This document shows, one piece after another, positions 48,639-57,356 of a stretch of 64,000 bases of DNA. The translations under genes were made by a program, and so were the position numbers. How positions within the stretch are numbered: position 1 is the first letter of the stretch; each line of letters begins with the position of its first letter. A model generated the notes under the pieces. That model worked only from the letters and a program-made list of their open reading frames with translations. It searched no databases and had not been told where the DNA came from. The DNA comes from Pseudoneobacillus sp052180215 (lineage in GTDB: Bacteria; Bacillota; Bacilli; Bacillales; Cytobacillaceae), in NCBI RefSeq assembly GCF_052180215.1, contig NZ_CP197471.1:840001-904000 (forward strand), read 5' to 3'.

Positions 48639-48817
48639 GGACACAGGTTCCGTTATTTTGCTAAAATAAACGTTTTTCCCCATGTTATCGGACACAGCTT
48701 CCGTTAGTCACTATATTTAATTGGAAAAAGACATACTTTAGGTGCAATAACGGAACCATAGTCCGATAATCCTCTTAAAATACATCGTTTTCCTAAATTA
48801 ACGGAACGTGTGTCCGA
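48639..48817. repeat. GGACAC..TTCCGTTA repeats: direct pair facing inverted pair, 51-bp spacing
   Basis: Direct copies AGGACACAGGTTCCGTTATT (GGACAC at 48639) and TCGGACACAGCTTCCGTTAG (at 48690) are 51 bp apart. They face inverted copies AATAACGGAACCATAGTCCG (GTCCG at 48761) and TTAACGGAACGTGTGTCCGA (at 48812), also 51 bp apart. Layout and word closely match the array at 20872. The rest of the 450-bp gap holds only terminators and the promoter region of the MurG gene. Confidence 0.88.
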
Positions 48818-48901
48818 TTAAATCGGATGTCTATGGGCTTCACTAAGGATTTAACCATTTGTATTTATGTATGAAGCAGTTCATAATGTAAGGAGCAGAG
48901 A

Positions 48902-48928
48902 TAAGCTGATTTTTTCAGCTTTTTTTTC
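48902..48928 (+). terminator. orphan terminator before the MurG-like gene
   Basis: AAGCTGA-TTTTT-TCAGCTT followed by six T. No coding gene ends here; an AAGGAGCAGAG string just before it resembles a ribosome binding site without a start codon. Possibly a relic or the end of a small RNA. Confidence 0.65.
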
Positions 48929-49023
48929 GTGTAGCTATTGTCGTAGCAAACGGATTCTGTCATGATTAATTTTGATTTGAAATATACTATATATGATGAA
49001 ATAAAGGTTTTACAGGAGGAACT

Positions 49024-50097
49024 ATGTCCAAGAAGAAGATTGTGTTCACAGGTGGAGGTTCTGCGGGACATGTGACACCAAATATAGCAATTATAAATGA
49101 AATTGGTTTTGAAGATTGGGATATCCATTATATTGGATCGAAAAAGGGAATTGAAAAAGAATTAATTGAAAAATTAAATATCCCGTATTATCCGATTACA
49201 AGTGGAAAACTCAGAAGATATATAGATTTTGAAAATGTCGTTGATATGTTTAGAGTTTTAAAGGGCTGTTTAGAAGCTCGCTCAACGTTAAAACGAATCA
49301 AGCCACAATTAGTTTTCTCAAAAGGTGGATTTGTATCTGTTCCCGTTATAGTGGCGGCTAAATCACTGGGGATTCCTATTTATATTCATGAAAGTGATAT
49401 GACACCAGGACTAGCGAATAAGATTTCGCAAAGATTTGCAACAAGAATTTTTACCTCTTTTGAAGAGACTAAAAAGTTTTTCCCAGCAGATAAAACGCGT
49501 GTGATTGGCTCACCTATACGAAATGAAATATTAATTGGTTCTGCCCAAAAAGGAAGAGAACTCCTTGGATTCCACGATAGGCTCCCGATATTAACCATAA
49601 TGGGAGGGAGTTTAGGAGCAAAAAAAATTAATGAAACCGTCAGAGATTCATTAACAGAACTGACGAAAATATATCAAATTGTTCACCTTTGTGGAAAAGG
49701 AAACGTCGACCAATCCTTAGCTCAGGTTTCGGGATATAAACAATTTGAATATGTAAGTGATGAATTACCAGATATATTGGCAGCAACCGATCTTGTTTTA
49801 ACAAGGGGCGGCTCCAATGCCATTTTTGAATTTTTAGCACTGAAAATTCCAATGTTAATTATTCCGTTAAGTAAAAAACAAAGTAGAGGGGACCAAATTC
49901 TAAATGCAAAGGCCTTTGAGGAAAAGGGCTATTCTTTAACATTAGAAGAGGAAAACCTGAATAGTGAAACCCTAAACAATCACTTAAAGAAGCTTCAAGA
50001 AAATAAAGAAACCTATAAAGCTACAATGAAAGCATCTGTACAAGGGAATGGCTTAAAGGTACTTGTAGATGAAATCAATCAAATTAGAAAAAAATAA
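49024..50097 (+). CDS. murG: MurG-type UDP-GlcNAc transferase, stand-alone
   Basis: A 357-residue GT28 glycosyltransferase of the lipid II synthase type, adding GlcNAc to lipid I on the inner membrane face. The first G-loop GGGSAGHVTPN is at 10-20; FSKGGFVSVPVIVAAKSLGI, IHESDMTPGLANKI, MGGSLGAKKINETV and the nucleotide-binding LTRGGSNAIFEFLALKIPM are conserved. The sequence is closer in style to S. aureus MurG (PISSGKLRRY-type region: PITSGKLRRYIDFEN) than to B. subtilis MurG. It is outside any division/cell-wall cluster, so it may be a second copy (MurG2-like). RBS AGGAGGAA. Confidence 0.9.
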   Translation: MSKKKIVFTGGGSAGHVTPNIAIINEIGFEDWDIHYIGSKKGIEKELIEKLNIPYYPITSGKLRRYIDFENVVDMFRVLKGCLEARSTLKRIKPQLVFSKGGFVSVPVIVAAKSLGIPIYIHESDMTPGLANKISQRFATRIFTSFEETKKFFPADKTRVIGSPIRNEILIGSAQKGRELLGFHDRLPILTIMGGSLGAKKINETVRDSLTELTKIYQIVHLCGKGNVDQSLAQVSGYKQFEYVSDELPDILAATDLVLTRGGSNAIFEFLALKIPMLIIPLSKKQSRGDQILNAKAFEEKGYSLTLEEENLNSETLNNHLKKLQENKETYKATMKASVQGNGLKVLVDEINQIRKK

Positions 50098-50107
50098 ACG
50101 CCATAAT

Positions 50108-50150
50108 AAACACCTCTTAAATCATAATTGATATAAGAGGTGTTTCAATT
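50108..50150. terminator. bidirectional terminator after the MurG-like gene
   Basis: AAACACCTCTTA / TAAGAGGTGTTT hairpin with a 13-base loop, between convergent genes; followed by CAATTT on the plus side. Confidence 0.75.
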
Positions 50151-50162
50151 TAAGTGTTATAC

Positions 50163-50384
50163 TTAAGAAGTTTTTTTTGCATGTTCATTTATATGAACGA
50201 GTGAGCTTCTTTTAATCCAATATTGAAAGTTATCTAATGGAAAAACGCCTCGGCAATTAGAATTTTCCATTTGAACGATAACACTTCCGTCTGTAACCTC
50301 TATGACTTTTAATTTGTCCGATTTACTGATATTAGGAATAAAGGTGCTTTTCATTTCAAACTCCATGTTGCTGTATAAATTCAA
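50163..50384 (-). CDS. hypothetical protein, 73 aa
   Basis: A 73-residue soluble protein by the preferred start, a TTG at 50384 with AGGAGG ten bases upstream; an open frame from the ATG at 50516 would give 117 residues but has no ribosome binding site. The part from SDKLKVIEVTDGSVIVQMEN looks like a small beta-barrel or PilZ/SH3-like strand set, ending in a Lys-rich tail. No family recognised. It is convergent with the MurG-like gene and divergent from the acyl-CoA dehydrogenase. Confidence 0.5.
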   Translation of the reverse strand: MNLYSNMEFEMKSTFIPNISKSDKLKVIEVTDGSVIVQMENSNCRGVFPLDNFQYWIKRSSLVHINEHAKKTS

Positions 50385-50572
50385 AATAAACAATCCTCCT
50401 GATTTTTTCAAAGATTCATGTTTAATTTCTCCAGTATTTATAGAAATATCCATATGTTGGGACAAAAACTTAAGAAAGTAAGTTGACTGAATTTTTAGTA
50501 TAATAGAAGTGATCATTGAATAGTTGTTAAGTAATGAGAGATGAAGCTGCAGTAAAGATAGGAGGGGAAAAA

Positions 50573-51718
50573 ATGAACCATCCTTACTTAAAGCCTGAGC
50601 ATGATATTTTTCGCAAAGCGTTTAGAAAATATCTTGAAAAAGAGGCCTATCCTTTTTATGAAAAGTGGGAAGAAGAGCGAATGGTTCCCAGGCTTTTTTG
50701 GACGAAAATGGGGGAACGAGGATATCTCTGTCCTGATCTTGATGAAGCTTATGGGGGATTTGAAGCAGATTGGGGTTACTCTGCTGTCATTAATGAGGAG
50801 CTTGAACGGGTGGGTTCTGGTTTAGTAGGGATTAGCTTGCACAATGATATCGTTGTTCCATATATTTCAACCTATGGCACTGAGGAACAAAAAAGAAGAT
50901 GGCTTCCAAAGTGTGTAACAGGCGAGATGATTACAGCGATTGCTATGACAGAACCAGGTGTGGGATCAGATTTAGCTAATATCCAAACGACCGCTGTTCT
51001 TAAGGATGACCACTATGTCCTAAATGGCTCGAAAACATTTATTACAAATGGAATCCATTCTGACTTAATTATCGTCGCATGTAAAACAGATCCAAAAGCA
51101 ATACCAAAGCATAAAGGTGTAAGTTTGATTGCAGTTGAAAGGGATACACCTGGATTTTCACGTGGCAGGAAGCTCAATAAAGTAGGCTTGCATTGCCAGG
51201 ATACAGCAGAACTGATTTTTGAAGATTGCTTTGTACCTAAGTCAAATTTAATTGGTGAAGAGGGGAAAGGCTTTCTGTATTTAATGGAAAAATTACAGCA
51301 GGAACGATTGGTGGTTGCAATTGCTGCACAGGTAGCCGCAGAAGAAATGCTCCGCATGACAATCGATTATGTGAAATCACGTCAGGCTTTTGGCAAAGCC
51401 GTTAGCCAATTTCAAAATACACAATTTAAAATAGCTGAAATGGCAACTGACATTGAGATGGGAAGAACTTTTTTAGACCAATTAATCGGAGAGCATATAG
51501 AAGGAAAGAATATTGTGACCAAGGTTTCAATGGCAAAGTGGAAGCTGACTGAAACAGCGAGAAAAGTTGCCTCAGAATGTATGCAGCTTCATGGCGGTTA
51601 CGGCTATATGGAAGAATACGAGATTGCCAGAAGATATCGGGATATTCCTGTAGCAAGTATATATGCAGGTACAAATGAAATCATGAAAACAATTATTGCG
51701 AAAAACTTAGGCCTGTAA
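50573..51718 (+). CDS. acyl-CoA dehydrogenase
   Basis: A 381-residue FAD-dependent acyl-CoA dehydrogenase. ITAIAMTEPGVGSDLANIQT (FAD/substrate signature), NGSKTFITNG and the C-terminal QLHGGYGYMEEYEIARRYRD, YAGTNEI are diagnostic. The usual Glu in YEGT is replaced (YAGT), while E244 in LQQERLVVA matches the catalytic base position of long-chain/isovaleryl-type enzymes. The start at 50573 is set by GGAGGGG. Next comes a thiolase on the same strand, 147 bases on, so the pair likely serves fatty acid or branched-chain degradation. Confidence 0.93.
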   Translation: MNHPYLKPEHDIFRKAFRKYLEKEAYPFYEKWEEERMVPRLFWTKMGERGYLCPDLDEAYGGFEADWGYSAVINEELERVGSGLVGISLHNDIVVPYISTYGTEEQKRRWLPKCVTGEMITAIAMTEPGVGSDLANIQTTAVLKDDHYVLNGSKTFITNGIHSDLIIVACKTDPKAIPKHKGVSLIAVERDTPGFSRGRKLNKVGLHCQDTAELIFEDCFVPKSNLIGEEGKGFLYLMEKLQQERLVVAIAAQVAAEEMLRMTIDYVKSRQAFGKAVSQFQNTQFKIAEMATDIEMGRTFLDQLIGEHIEGKNIVTKVSMAKWKLTETARKVASECMQLHGGYGYMEEYEIARRYRDIPVASIYAGTNEIMKTIIAKNLGL

Positions 51719-51760
51719 AATGTTATGAGTATGCCTGCAAGTTTGTATAAATTGTGAACT

Positions 51761-51829
51761 TGACGGAATTACTCCCAAGTTTGACGGAATTAACATAAAA
51801 CTTGACGGAATTACTCCCAAGTTTGATGG
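51761..51829. repeat. TTGACGGAATTA repeats, exact 21-bp period
   Basis: TGACGG starts at 51761, 51782 and 51803, with TGATGG at 51824, every 21 bp. Units alternate between CTTGACGGAATTACTCCCAAG-like and AACATAAAA-like filler. The array fills most of the gap between acyl-CoA dehydrogenase and thiolase genes. Each unit contains a TTGACG string that could be misread as a -35 box. Confidence 0.9.
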
Positions 51830-51865
51830 ATAAATTTTAAAAAGGCATTAGAAAGGACGTAGAAC

Positions 51866-53014
51866 ATGCGTGAAGTAGTCATAGTAGAAGGCGTACGGAC
51901 ACCTGTAGGGAGAAGAAATGGCTTGTTAAAGGACATTCGCCCTGACGATTTAGCAGCAGAAACATTAAAAGAATTAATAAATAGAGCAGGAATCGATCCG
52001 GCAATAGTGGATGACGTGATTCTAGGTTGTGTCACTCAATCTAGTGAACAAGCGGGGGATATTGCTAGAGTGGCCGCGCTGATTGCGGGATTTCCTATTC
52101 ATGTACCAGGAACAACGATTGATAGACAATGTGGTTCGAGCCAACAAGCCGTTCACTTTGCAGCACAGGCGATTCTTTCAGGTGATATGGATGTGGTGAT
52201 TGCGGGTGGTGTGGAAAACATGTCACGGGTACCAATTGGTTCAAATTATCAAGGAGCACCGTTTAGCGAGCGACTAAAGGAACAGCATGAAATCATTCAT
52301 CAAGGTTTATCAGCCGAACGAATTGCTAAAGAATATGGATTTACTAGAGAACAACTTGATAAGTACGCCTATGAAAGTCACCAAAAGGCGTTAAAGGCGC
52401 AAGCAGAAGGTTATTTTAAAAGAGAGATATTTCCAATAGAAGTGTCACAATCGGATGGACAAAAAACAGTGATGAATGCTGATTCTGGTCCAAGGAAAGA
52501 AACCTCACCAGAAGTTCTAGCAAACTTAAAACCTTCTTTTATAGAAGGGGGAGTTATTCATGCAGGTAATGCTAGCCAAATTAGTGATGGAGCTGCTGCA
52601 TTACTGCTTATGTCCCGTGAAAAAGCAGAAGAGTTAGGCTTGAAGCCAAGATTTCTTGTACACACAAGAGTAGTGGTGGGCTCTGATCCGACTTTAATGC
52701 TAACAGGGCCAATTCCAGCAACACAAAAAGCTTTACAAAAAGCAGGTCTTTCCATTGAGGATATTGATATTTTTGAGGTGAATGAAGCATTTGCACCTGT
52801 GCCGCTGGCTTGGCTAAAGGAAACTGGTGCGGATCCGAAAAAGCTCAATCCTAATGGTGGTGCGATTGCTCTCGGTCATCCCTTAGGTGCCAGCGGAGCA
52901 AGGATTATGGTAAGTATGATGCATGATTTAGAACGAACTGGCGGACGCTTTGGCTTACAGACAATGTGCGAAGGTCATGGAATGGCGAATGCCACAATTA
53001 TTGAACGTATATAA
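51866..53014 (+). CDS. acetyl-CoA C-acyltransferase (thiolase)
   Basis: A 382-residue thiolase. Nucleophile C89 is in TIDRQCGSSQQAV, the His/Cys pair in GGAIALGHPLGASGARI (H338) and TMCEGHGMANA (C368). The last motif is CEGHG rather than the common CxGGG, seen in a FadA-like subgroup. Start ATG after AAAGGACG. With the preceding acyl-CoA dehydrogenase it supplies two steps of beta-oxidation; hydratase and hydroxyacyl dehydrogenase are not in this window. Ends in a terminator shared with the UMF1 gene. Confidence 0.93.
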   Translation: MREVVIVEGVRTPVGRRNGLLKDIRPDDLAAETLKELINRAGIDPAIVDDVILGCVTQSSEQAGDIARVAALIAGFPIHVPGTTIDRQCGSSQQAVHFAAQAILSGDMDVVIAGGVENMSRVPIGSNYQGAPFSERLKEQHEIIHQGLSAERIAKEYGFTREQLDKYAYESHQKALKAQAEGYFKREIFPIEVSQSDGQKTVMNADSGPRKETSPEVLANLKPSFIEGGVIHAGNASQISDGAAALLLMSREKAEELGLKPRFLVHTRVVVGSDPTLMLTGPIPATQKALQKAGLSIEDIDIFEVNEAFAPVPLAWLKETGADPKKLNPNGGAIALGHPLGASGARIMVSMMHDLERTGGRFGLQTMCEGHGMANATIIERI

Positions 53015-53058
53015 CCCTATCTTTCCCTATAGAGGAATGTGCCTAATAGGCTAAATTT

Positions 53059-53088
53059 AAACCGCTTAGTTTCAGACTAAGCGGTTTT
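53059..53088. terminator. bidirectional terminator
   Basis: AAACCGCTTAGT-TTCAG-ACTAAGCGGTTT, a perfect 12-bp stem between convergent genes. Confidence 0.9.
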
Positions 53089-53096
53089 GGTCGTTC

Positions 53097-54374
53097 TTAT
53101 AATGTTTGTTGAATCGAGTTTGGAATGTCGGCCTTCGGTTCAGGAACACGCGCTAGAATAATGATACCAATGATAAACAGAATAACGAGACTGAATACGC
53201 CACTATTAGAATTTCCTGTCATCTGGGCTGTGACCCCTACTAATAATGGTCCCATGATGGAAGCAAACTTTCCAAAAATATTGTAGAAGCCAAAAAACTC
53301 GTTGGCGTTTTCTTTAGGAACAAGCTTGGCGAAATACGAACGGCTTAGGGCTTGAATGCCTCCTTGAGAAGTCGCTACAAGCATGGCTAAAATCCAAAAA
53401 TCTAAGGTTGTTTTTAGAAAAAAGGCATAGATACAAACCACCATATAAATCATGATTCCAACATAAAGCATTTTTTTACCGGTAAATCGTTCAGAGAGTC
53501 TCCCGTATAAAATAGCGAATGGAGCTGCCACCACTTGTGTTACAAAAAGGATGATTAGAAGATTGGTAGAGCTAATGCCAAGGTCAGAACCATAAGCTGT
53601 TGACATCGAAATAATCGTACCTACCCCATCAATATAAAAGAAGTAAGCTAGTAGAAATAAAAATAAGGCGCGATAGTGACTGATTTCTTTGAGTGTTTTG
53701 CCAAGACGTTTAAAACTATTCATGACGGGATTTGGTTCACGGTCTATATAATAGCGTTGATGTACATTTTTAAACATCGGTATGGTAAATAGCCCCCACC
53801 AAACGGCTGTTATTAAAAATGCTATTTTACTAGCTGTACCAGTTGTAATGGGAATGGTGTTTGTTTGAGCTAAAATAATAATAGCAATACTTATGATAAA
53901 AGGAATGGTACTTCCAATATAGCCCATACCCAATCCGCGAGAAGAAACTCGATTCATGCGTTCCTCCGAGGTCACATCAACAAGAAATGCATCATAAAAC
54001 ACATTGGCACCAGCAGAGCCGATAGCCGTTATGGTATAACAAACTAATAATAATAACCAATTTTCACTTGGAATAAATGCGAGAAGAGCTGTAGCCGCTA
54101 CTCCTAATGAGAAAAAGAAGGTGAAAAACTTCTTCTTTAGCCCTTGATAATCAGCAATCGAACCCAATACGGGCCCTAACATTGCTAAAATAAAGGTTGC
54201 AATGGCAATAGTATAGCCTAAATAAGCAGTGGAATTTGCAGCACTAACACCTGCATTAGTCGCAGCTGCCTTATAAAAAAGTGGAAAAACAGCTGTCGTA
54301 ATAATAATGGAATAAGCAGAGTTTGCCCAATCATAGAAAACCCAACTATTTTCTTCCTTAGTTAAACGCTTCAT
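53097..54374 (-). CDS. MFS transporter, UMF1 (Atg22-like) family
   Basis: A 425-residue major facilitator protein with about twelve membrane segments. The N-terminal motif WVFYDWANSAYSIIITTAVF is the UMF1/Atg22 hallmark, followed by LGPVLGSIADYQGLKKKFF and the later loop YVGIMIYMVVC region. Fungal Atg22 exports amino acids from the vacuole; bacterial members are uncharacterised. The start at 54374 has AAAGGGGG seven bases upstream; the longer frame from 54395 begins at a TTG inside that site region. Monocistronic. Confidence 0.9.
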   Translation of the reverse strand: MKRLTKEENSWVFYDWANSAYSIIITTAVFPLFYKAAATNAGVSAANSTAYLGYTIAIATFILAMLGPVLGSIADYQGLKKKFFTFFFSLGVAATALLAFIPSENWLLLLVCYTITAIGSAGANVFYDAFLVDVTSEERMNRVSSRGLGMGYIGSTIPFIISIAIIILAQTNTIPITTGTASKIAFLITAVWWGLFTIPMFKNVHQRYYIDREPNPVMNSFKRLGKTLKEISHYRALFLFLLAYFFYIDGVGTIISMSTAYGSDLGISSTNLLIILFVTQVVAAPFAILYGRLSERFTGKKMLYVGIMIYMVVCIYAFFLKTTLDFWILAMLVATSQGGIQALSRSYFAKLVPKENANEFFGFYNIFGKFASIMGPLLVGVTAQMTGNSNSGVFSLVILFIIGIIILARVPEPKADIPNSIQQTL

Positions 54375-54480
54375 GGTATTTGCCCCCTTTACCAATATTG
54401 TACAGGAAAATGGAATTAAAAAAATTAAGAATTTTTAAGATTTATATAAATTTTACTGTCATATAGATCAATAATATAAA

Positions 54481-54516
54481 AACATCAACCGAGCTCGATT
54501 AGATTGATGTTTTTTA
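54481..54516 (-). terminator. terminator of the hypothetical gene at 54533
   Basis: On the minus strand AACATCAATC / GGTTGATGTT hairpin followed by TTTATATTA. It lies 20 bases after the stop. Confidence 0.75.
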
Positions 54517-54532
54517 TGGTGATAATATTAAA

Positions 54533-55045
54533 TTAGGAAAGAGGAAAAACCTCTACAATCCGGTCAGCTTTAACCCGATTAGAGCAAAGTTTAAAAAGTC
54601 GCTCTATAAAAATCTCTACTTCTTCACTATTTTTAGGTAAAGGTATGTGAATAGTGGTCGCTCCAAATACTTGTTTAAAGTATGCTTTTCTTTGATCGTT
54701 TTTTCCATCACGCTTCAACGGATTATATTTCCACTGGAGTTCCATTTGGTCATTATTTTCTACGATCTGCCTTATTTCAGCAAGGGTAGTAGATTTATTT
54801 TGGGTGTATATGACTAAATAATAATGATCGTTCCGATGCCAATCGATAAATAAAAAATAATAACTATTTTCTCCTAGCCTTGTAATATTGTAACCAGCGA
54901 TAATTGGTTTATTTTTCGTCCACTGATGAAAGTTCTCTAACCGATTATTAATGGAATCTAATTTGTCTAATTGAAAATGTAACGAATGAGAATCTCCCCA
55001 AGCCTCAATCAACCTTGATAATTCGATAGCCTGTTTTTTTTCCAC
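54533..55045 (-). CDS. hypothetical protein, 170 aa
   Basis: A 170-residue soluble protein with an N-terminal helix (AIELSRLIEAWGDSHSLHF), a middle with beta character (SYYFLFIDWHRNDHYYLVIY) and a C-terminal helix. The start is the GTG at 55045 with AAGGAG eight bases upstream; the ATG six bases earlier is only two bases from that site. It lies about 50 bases downstream of a sensor kinase gene on the same strand, so co-expression is possible. I do not recognise the family. Confidence 0.65.
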   Translation of the reverse strand: MEKKQAIELSRLIEAWGDSHSLHFQLDKLDSINNRLENFHQWTKNKPIIAGYNITRLGENSYYFLFIDWHRNDHYYLVIYTQNKSTTLAEIRQIVENNDQMELQWKYNPLKRDGKNDQRKAYFKQVFGATTIHIPLPKNSEEVEIFIERLFKLCSNRVKADRIVEVFPLS

Positions 55046-55101
55046 GTTCATGACTCCTTTTGGTACATCTATTTGCCCTTGATTAAAAAAAACAGTAAAT
55101 C

Positions 55102-56610
55102 TCAGTCTTTAGAAAGAGGCAAGGTAATTTCCACCTGTGTTCCTTCGTTCAATTTGCTGGTTAAAGTGATGTTGCCACCAAGGGTATCGATGATACGTTT
55201 ACAAACAGTTAAACCTAATCCTGAACCATCTTTTTTCATCGTGAAAAATGGTTTGAATACTTGGTTAATCGTATCATTTGGCATTCCGTCGCCTGTATCA
55301 GTAACTTTAATAACGCAAGTTTCATCCCACTTTTCCAAAGAAATCGTAAGCTTTCCACCATTAGGCATAGCTTGTAAGGAGTTTTTCGATAAATTTAAAA
55401 TAACCTGTTTTAAATGGTCCTTTACACACGAAATAGAAAGCTCGAAAGGAGAATAATGAACAGACAGCTGTACATTCATAAAATTCGCCTCCGAATAAAG
55501 AATGGGCTCTATTTCAGCAATAATATCATTGGCATTACAGGTTTTTAATGTTTGAACGGAAGGTTTTCCAAGCACTAATAATTCACTAACAATGGTATTG
55601 ATTCTATCAAGTTCTGTCTGGATGACATCAAAATAGTATTTCATTTTTGAATCATGATTGTCTTCATTCATTAATTTGATTAAACCTTTTATTCCCGTTA
55701 AAGGGTTTCGTATTTCATGGGCTGTACTTGCAGCAAGATTGCCAATGAGCTCGAGTTTTTGTAATTCTGCAAGTTCTTTTTCCTTTTTTACTTTCCGTCT
55801 TAAAAGTATATATTTCATTAATAAAAAAATAATATTTGTTATCGTAAGAAAGATAACTAGATCCTGAATAAAGGAATTTCGAAAGACCATTTCATCATCG
55901 GAGTGTATAAAGGCAGTGATTGTCCATGGTATTTCCGTAATTTTTTGGCTTGATTTAATATAATTATTTTGTGGCTCAATGAGTCCAGCTTTCATTAATG
56001 GTTGTCCAACTTGATTCGTTACCACAATTTTTTCTTCCTTAAGTAGGCTTCTAATATTCTCCTCAATTTTATCTAATCGTAGGCTAGCAAGTAGAACACC
56101 ATTAACCTGACCTCGAATGACGATAGGCGAAGCAATTGTCACGATATATCGACCTGTGACTCTCCCGATATGTGCATCAGATATCGCTGTGTTCTTTGTT
56201 TTTAAAGCTTGCTGAAAATAGTCACGATCGCTTACATTGACGATTTTGTCGGTAGGGTTTGTACTAATAACCAAATCACCATTAGGATTAGCCCAATAGA
56301 AGCCCGAAAAACGAGGATCTTTTCCATGTGTTTCAATGAGAATACTCTTAATTTCATCTAGATTGTTATGCTGGATTTTAATAGACGTTGCCAGCATTTC
56401 TAAGCTACCGATGGTTTCACCAAGAAAATTTTCAATCGTCATTGAATGAAAATTGGCATACCATTGCGCTCTATCCTTATAAGTATCCCTCCAATCATTT
56501 ACTTGCTTGTGCGCGATAAAATAACTAATGATCAGAGAAGGAATTAACGTCACACTTATATAAATTAAAAGGTACTTAAACATGTGCTTATATTCACGTT
56601 TTAATGCCAA
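55102..56610 (-). CDS. sensor histidine kinase with extracytoplasmic Cache-like domain
   Basis: A 502-residue membrane kinase. Membrane segments (about 11-30 and 263-283) enclose a dCache-like sensor (DPRFSGFYWANPNGDLVIST, RDYFQQALKTKNTAISDAHI). The HisKA H-box is STAHEIRNPLTGIKGLIKLM and the ATPase boxes are NLSKNSLQAM, DTGDGMPND and DGSGLGLTVCKRI. The start is the TTG at 56610, ten bases after AAGGAG; the ATG at 56646 has only a weak site. No response regulator is adjacent, so it is an orphan kinase; in Bacillus, kinases of this HisKA type often feed the Spo0 phosphorelay, which is only an inference here. Confidence 0.92.
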   Translation of the reverse strand: MALKREYKHMFKYLLIYISVTLIPSLIISYFIAHKQVNDWRDTYKDRAQWYANFHSMTIENFLGETIGSLEMLATSIKIQHNNLDEIKSILIETHGKDPRFSGFYWANPNGDLVISTNPTDKIVNVSDRDYFQQALKTKNTAISDAHIGRVTGRYIVTIASPIVIRGQVNGVLLASLRLDKIEENIRSLLKEEKIVVTNQVGQPLMKAGLIEPQNNYIKSSQKITEIPWTITAFIHSDDEMVFRNSFIQDLVIFLTITNIIFLLMKYILLRRKVKKEKELAELQKLELIGNLAASTAHEIRNPLTGIKGLIKLMNEDNHDSKMKYYFDVIQTELDRINTIVSELLVLGKPSVQTLKTCNANDIIAEIEPILYSEANFMNVQLSVHYSPFELSISCVKDHLKQVILNLSKNSLQAMPNGGKLTISLEKWDETCVIKVTDTGDGMPNDTINQVFKPFFTMKKDGSGLGLTVCKRIIDTLGGNITLTSKLNEGTQVEITLPLSKD

Positions 56611-56862
56611 AAGGAATCTGCTCCTTAAAAACGAATAATCATTCATTAGAATTATTTTCCGTTAAACTTGTTGTCTAGTCAATAGATGACAAAATAACCG
56701 TTGGTTTAACGTTTAGGCATTTCTTTACATAAGAAATGTTTTTTATTATTACTAAATTAAAACCTAACAATAAAATTATTATTAAATTTAATAAAAATTT
56801 ATTGAGAAACAATAAAATATATATTAGAATCAAAATCAGAATAAATAAGTGAGGTGCTTTTT

Positions 56863-57345
56863 ATGGAAAAAGTAACAACGTTGTTTTTAAAAATAGCTGT
56901 TATTCTTTTAGGAATCCCCGTTCTTGCTCTGTGCATCTTTTTGGTGCCTGAGTTGGCACATCTATCAACAAAATTGCTTCCAGAGTTTTCATTAATAAAA
57001 TATCTTGTTTTCATCGTTTTTGATGCATCAGCGATACCTTTTTACTTTGCTTTGTTTCAGGCTTTCAAACTCTTACGCTATATTGACAAAAATAATGCGT
57101 TCTCCGATTTATCTGTAAAAGCTTTAAAGAAAATCAAATACTGTGCAATCACCATCAGTATTTTGCATGTGCTGGTTTGGCCACTCTTTTATCTCTTTGC
57201 GGAAGTAGATGACGCACCAGGAGTTATCTTGGTCGGATTGGTTGTTCCTTTTGCATCGATGGTTATTGCAGTCTTTGCGGCTGTCCTGCAAAAACTATTA
57301 CAAGAAGCAATTGCTATAAAATCTGAAAATGATTTAACAGTCTGA
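56863..57345 (+). CDS. yoaS: DUF2975 membrane protein (YoaS-like)
   Basis: A 160-residue protein with four membrane segments (about 5-25, 45-65, 95-115 and 125-147), of the DUF2975 family. LRYIDKNNAFSDLSVKALKK in the second loop is the family signature. The start at 56863 follows GAGGTG; a GTG nine bases earlier lies inside that site. The next gene is a small XRE regulator 11 bases on, the same arrangement as yoaS-yozG in B. subtilis. Likely part of a regulator/membrane protein pair of unknown role. Confidence 0.88.
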   Translation: MEKVTTLFLKIAVILLGIPVLALCIFLVPELAHLSTKLLPEFSLIKYLVFIVFDASAIPFYFALFQAFKLLRYIDKNNAFSDLSVKALKKIKYCAITISILHVLVWPLFYLFAEVDDAPGVILVGLVVPFASMVIAVFAAVLQKLLQEAIAIKSENDLTV

Positions 57346-57356
57346 GGTGAATAACA

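Noticed and set aside
51761..51830. Multiple -35 boxes (TTGACG) as tandem promoters before the thiolase
   Set aside because: They recur every 21 bp as part of the repeat and lack matching -10 boxes at 16-18 bp.
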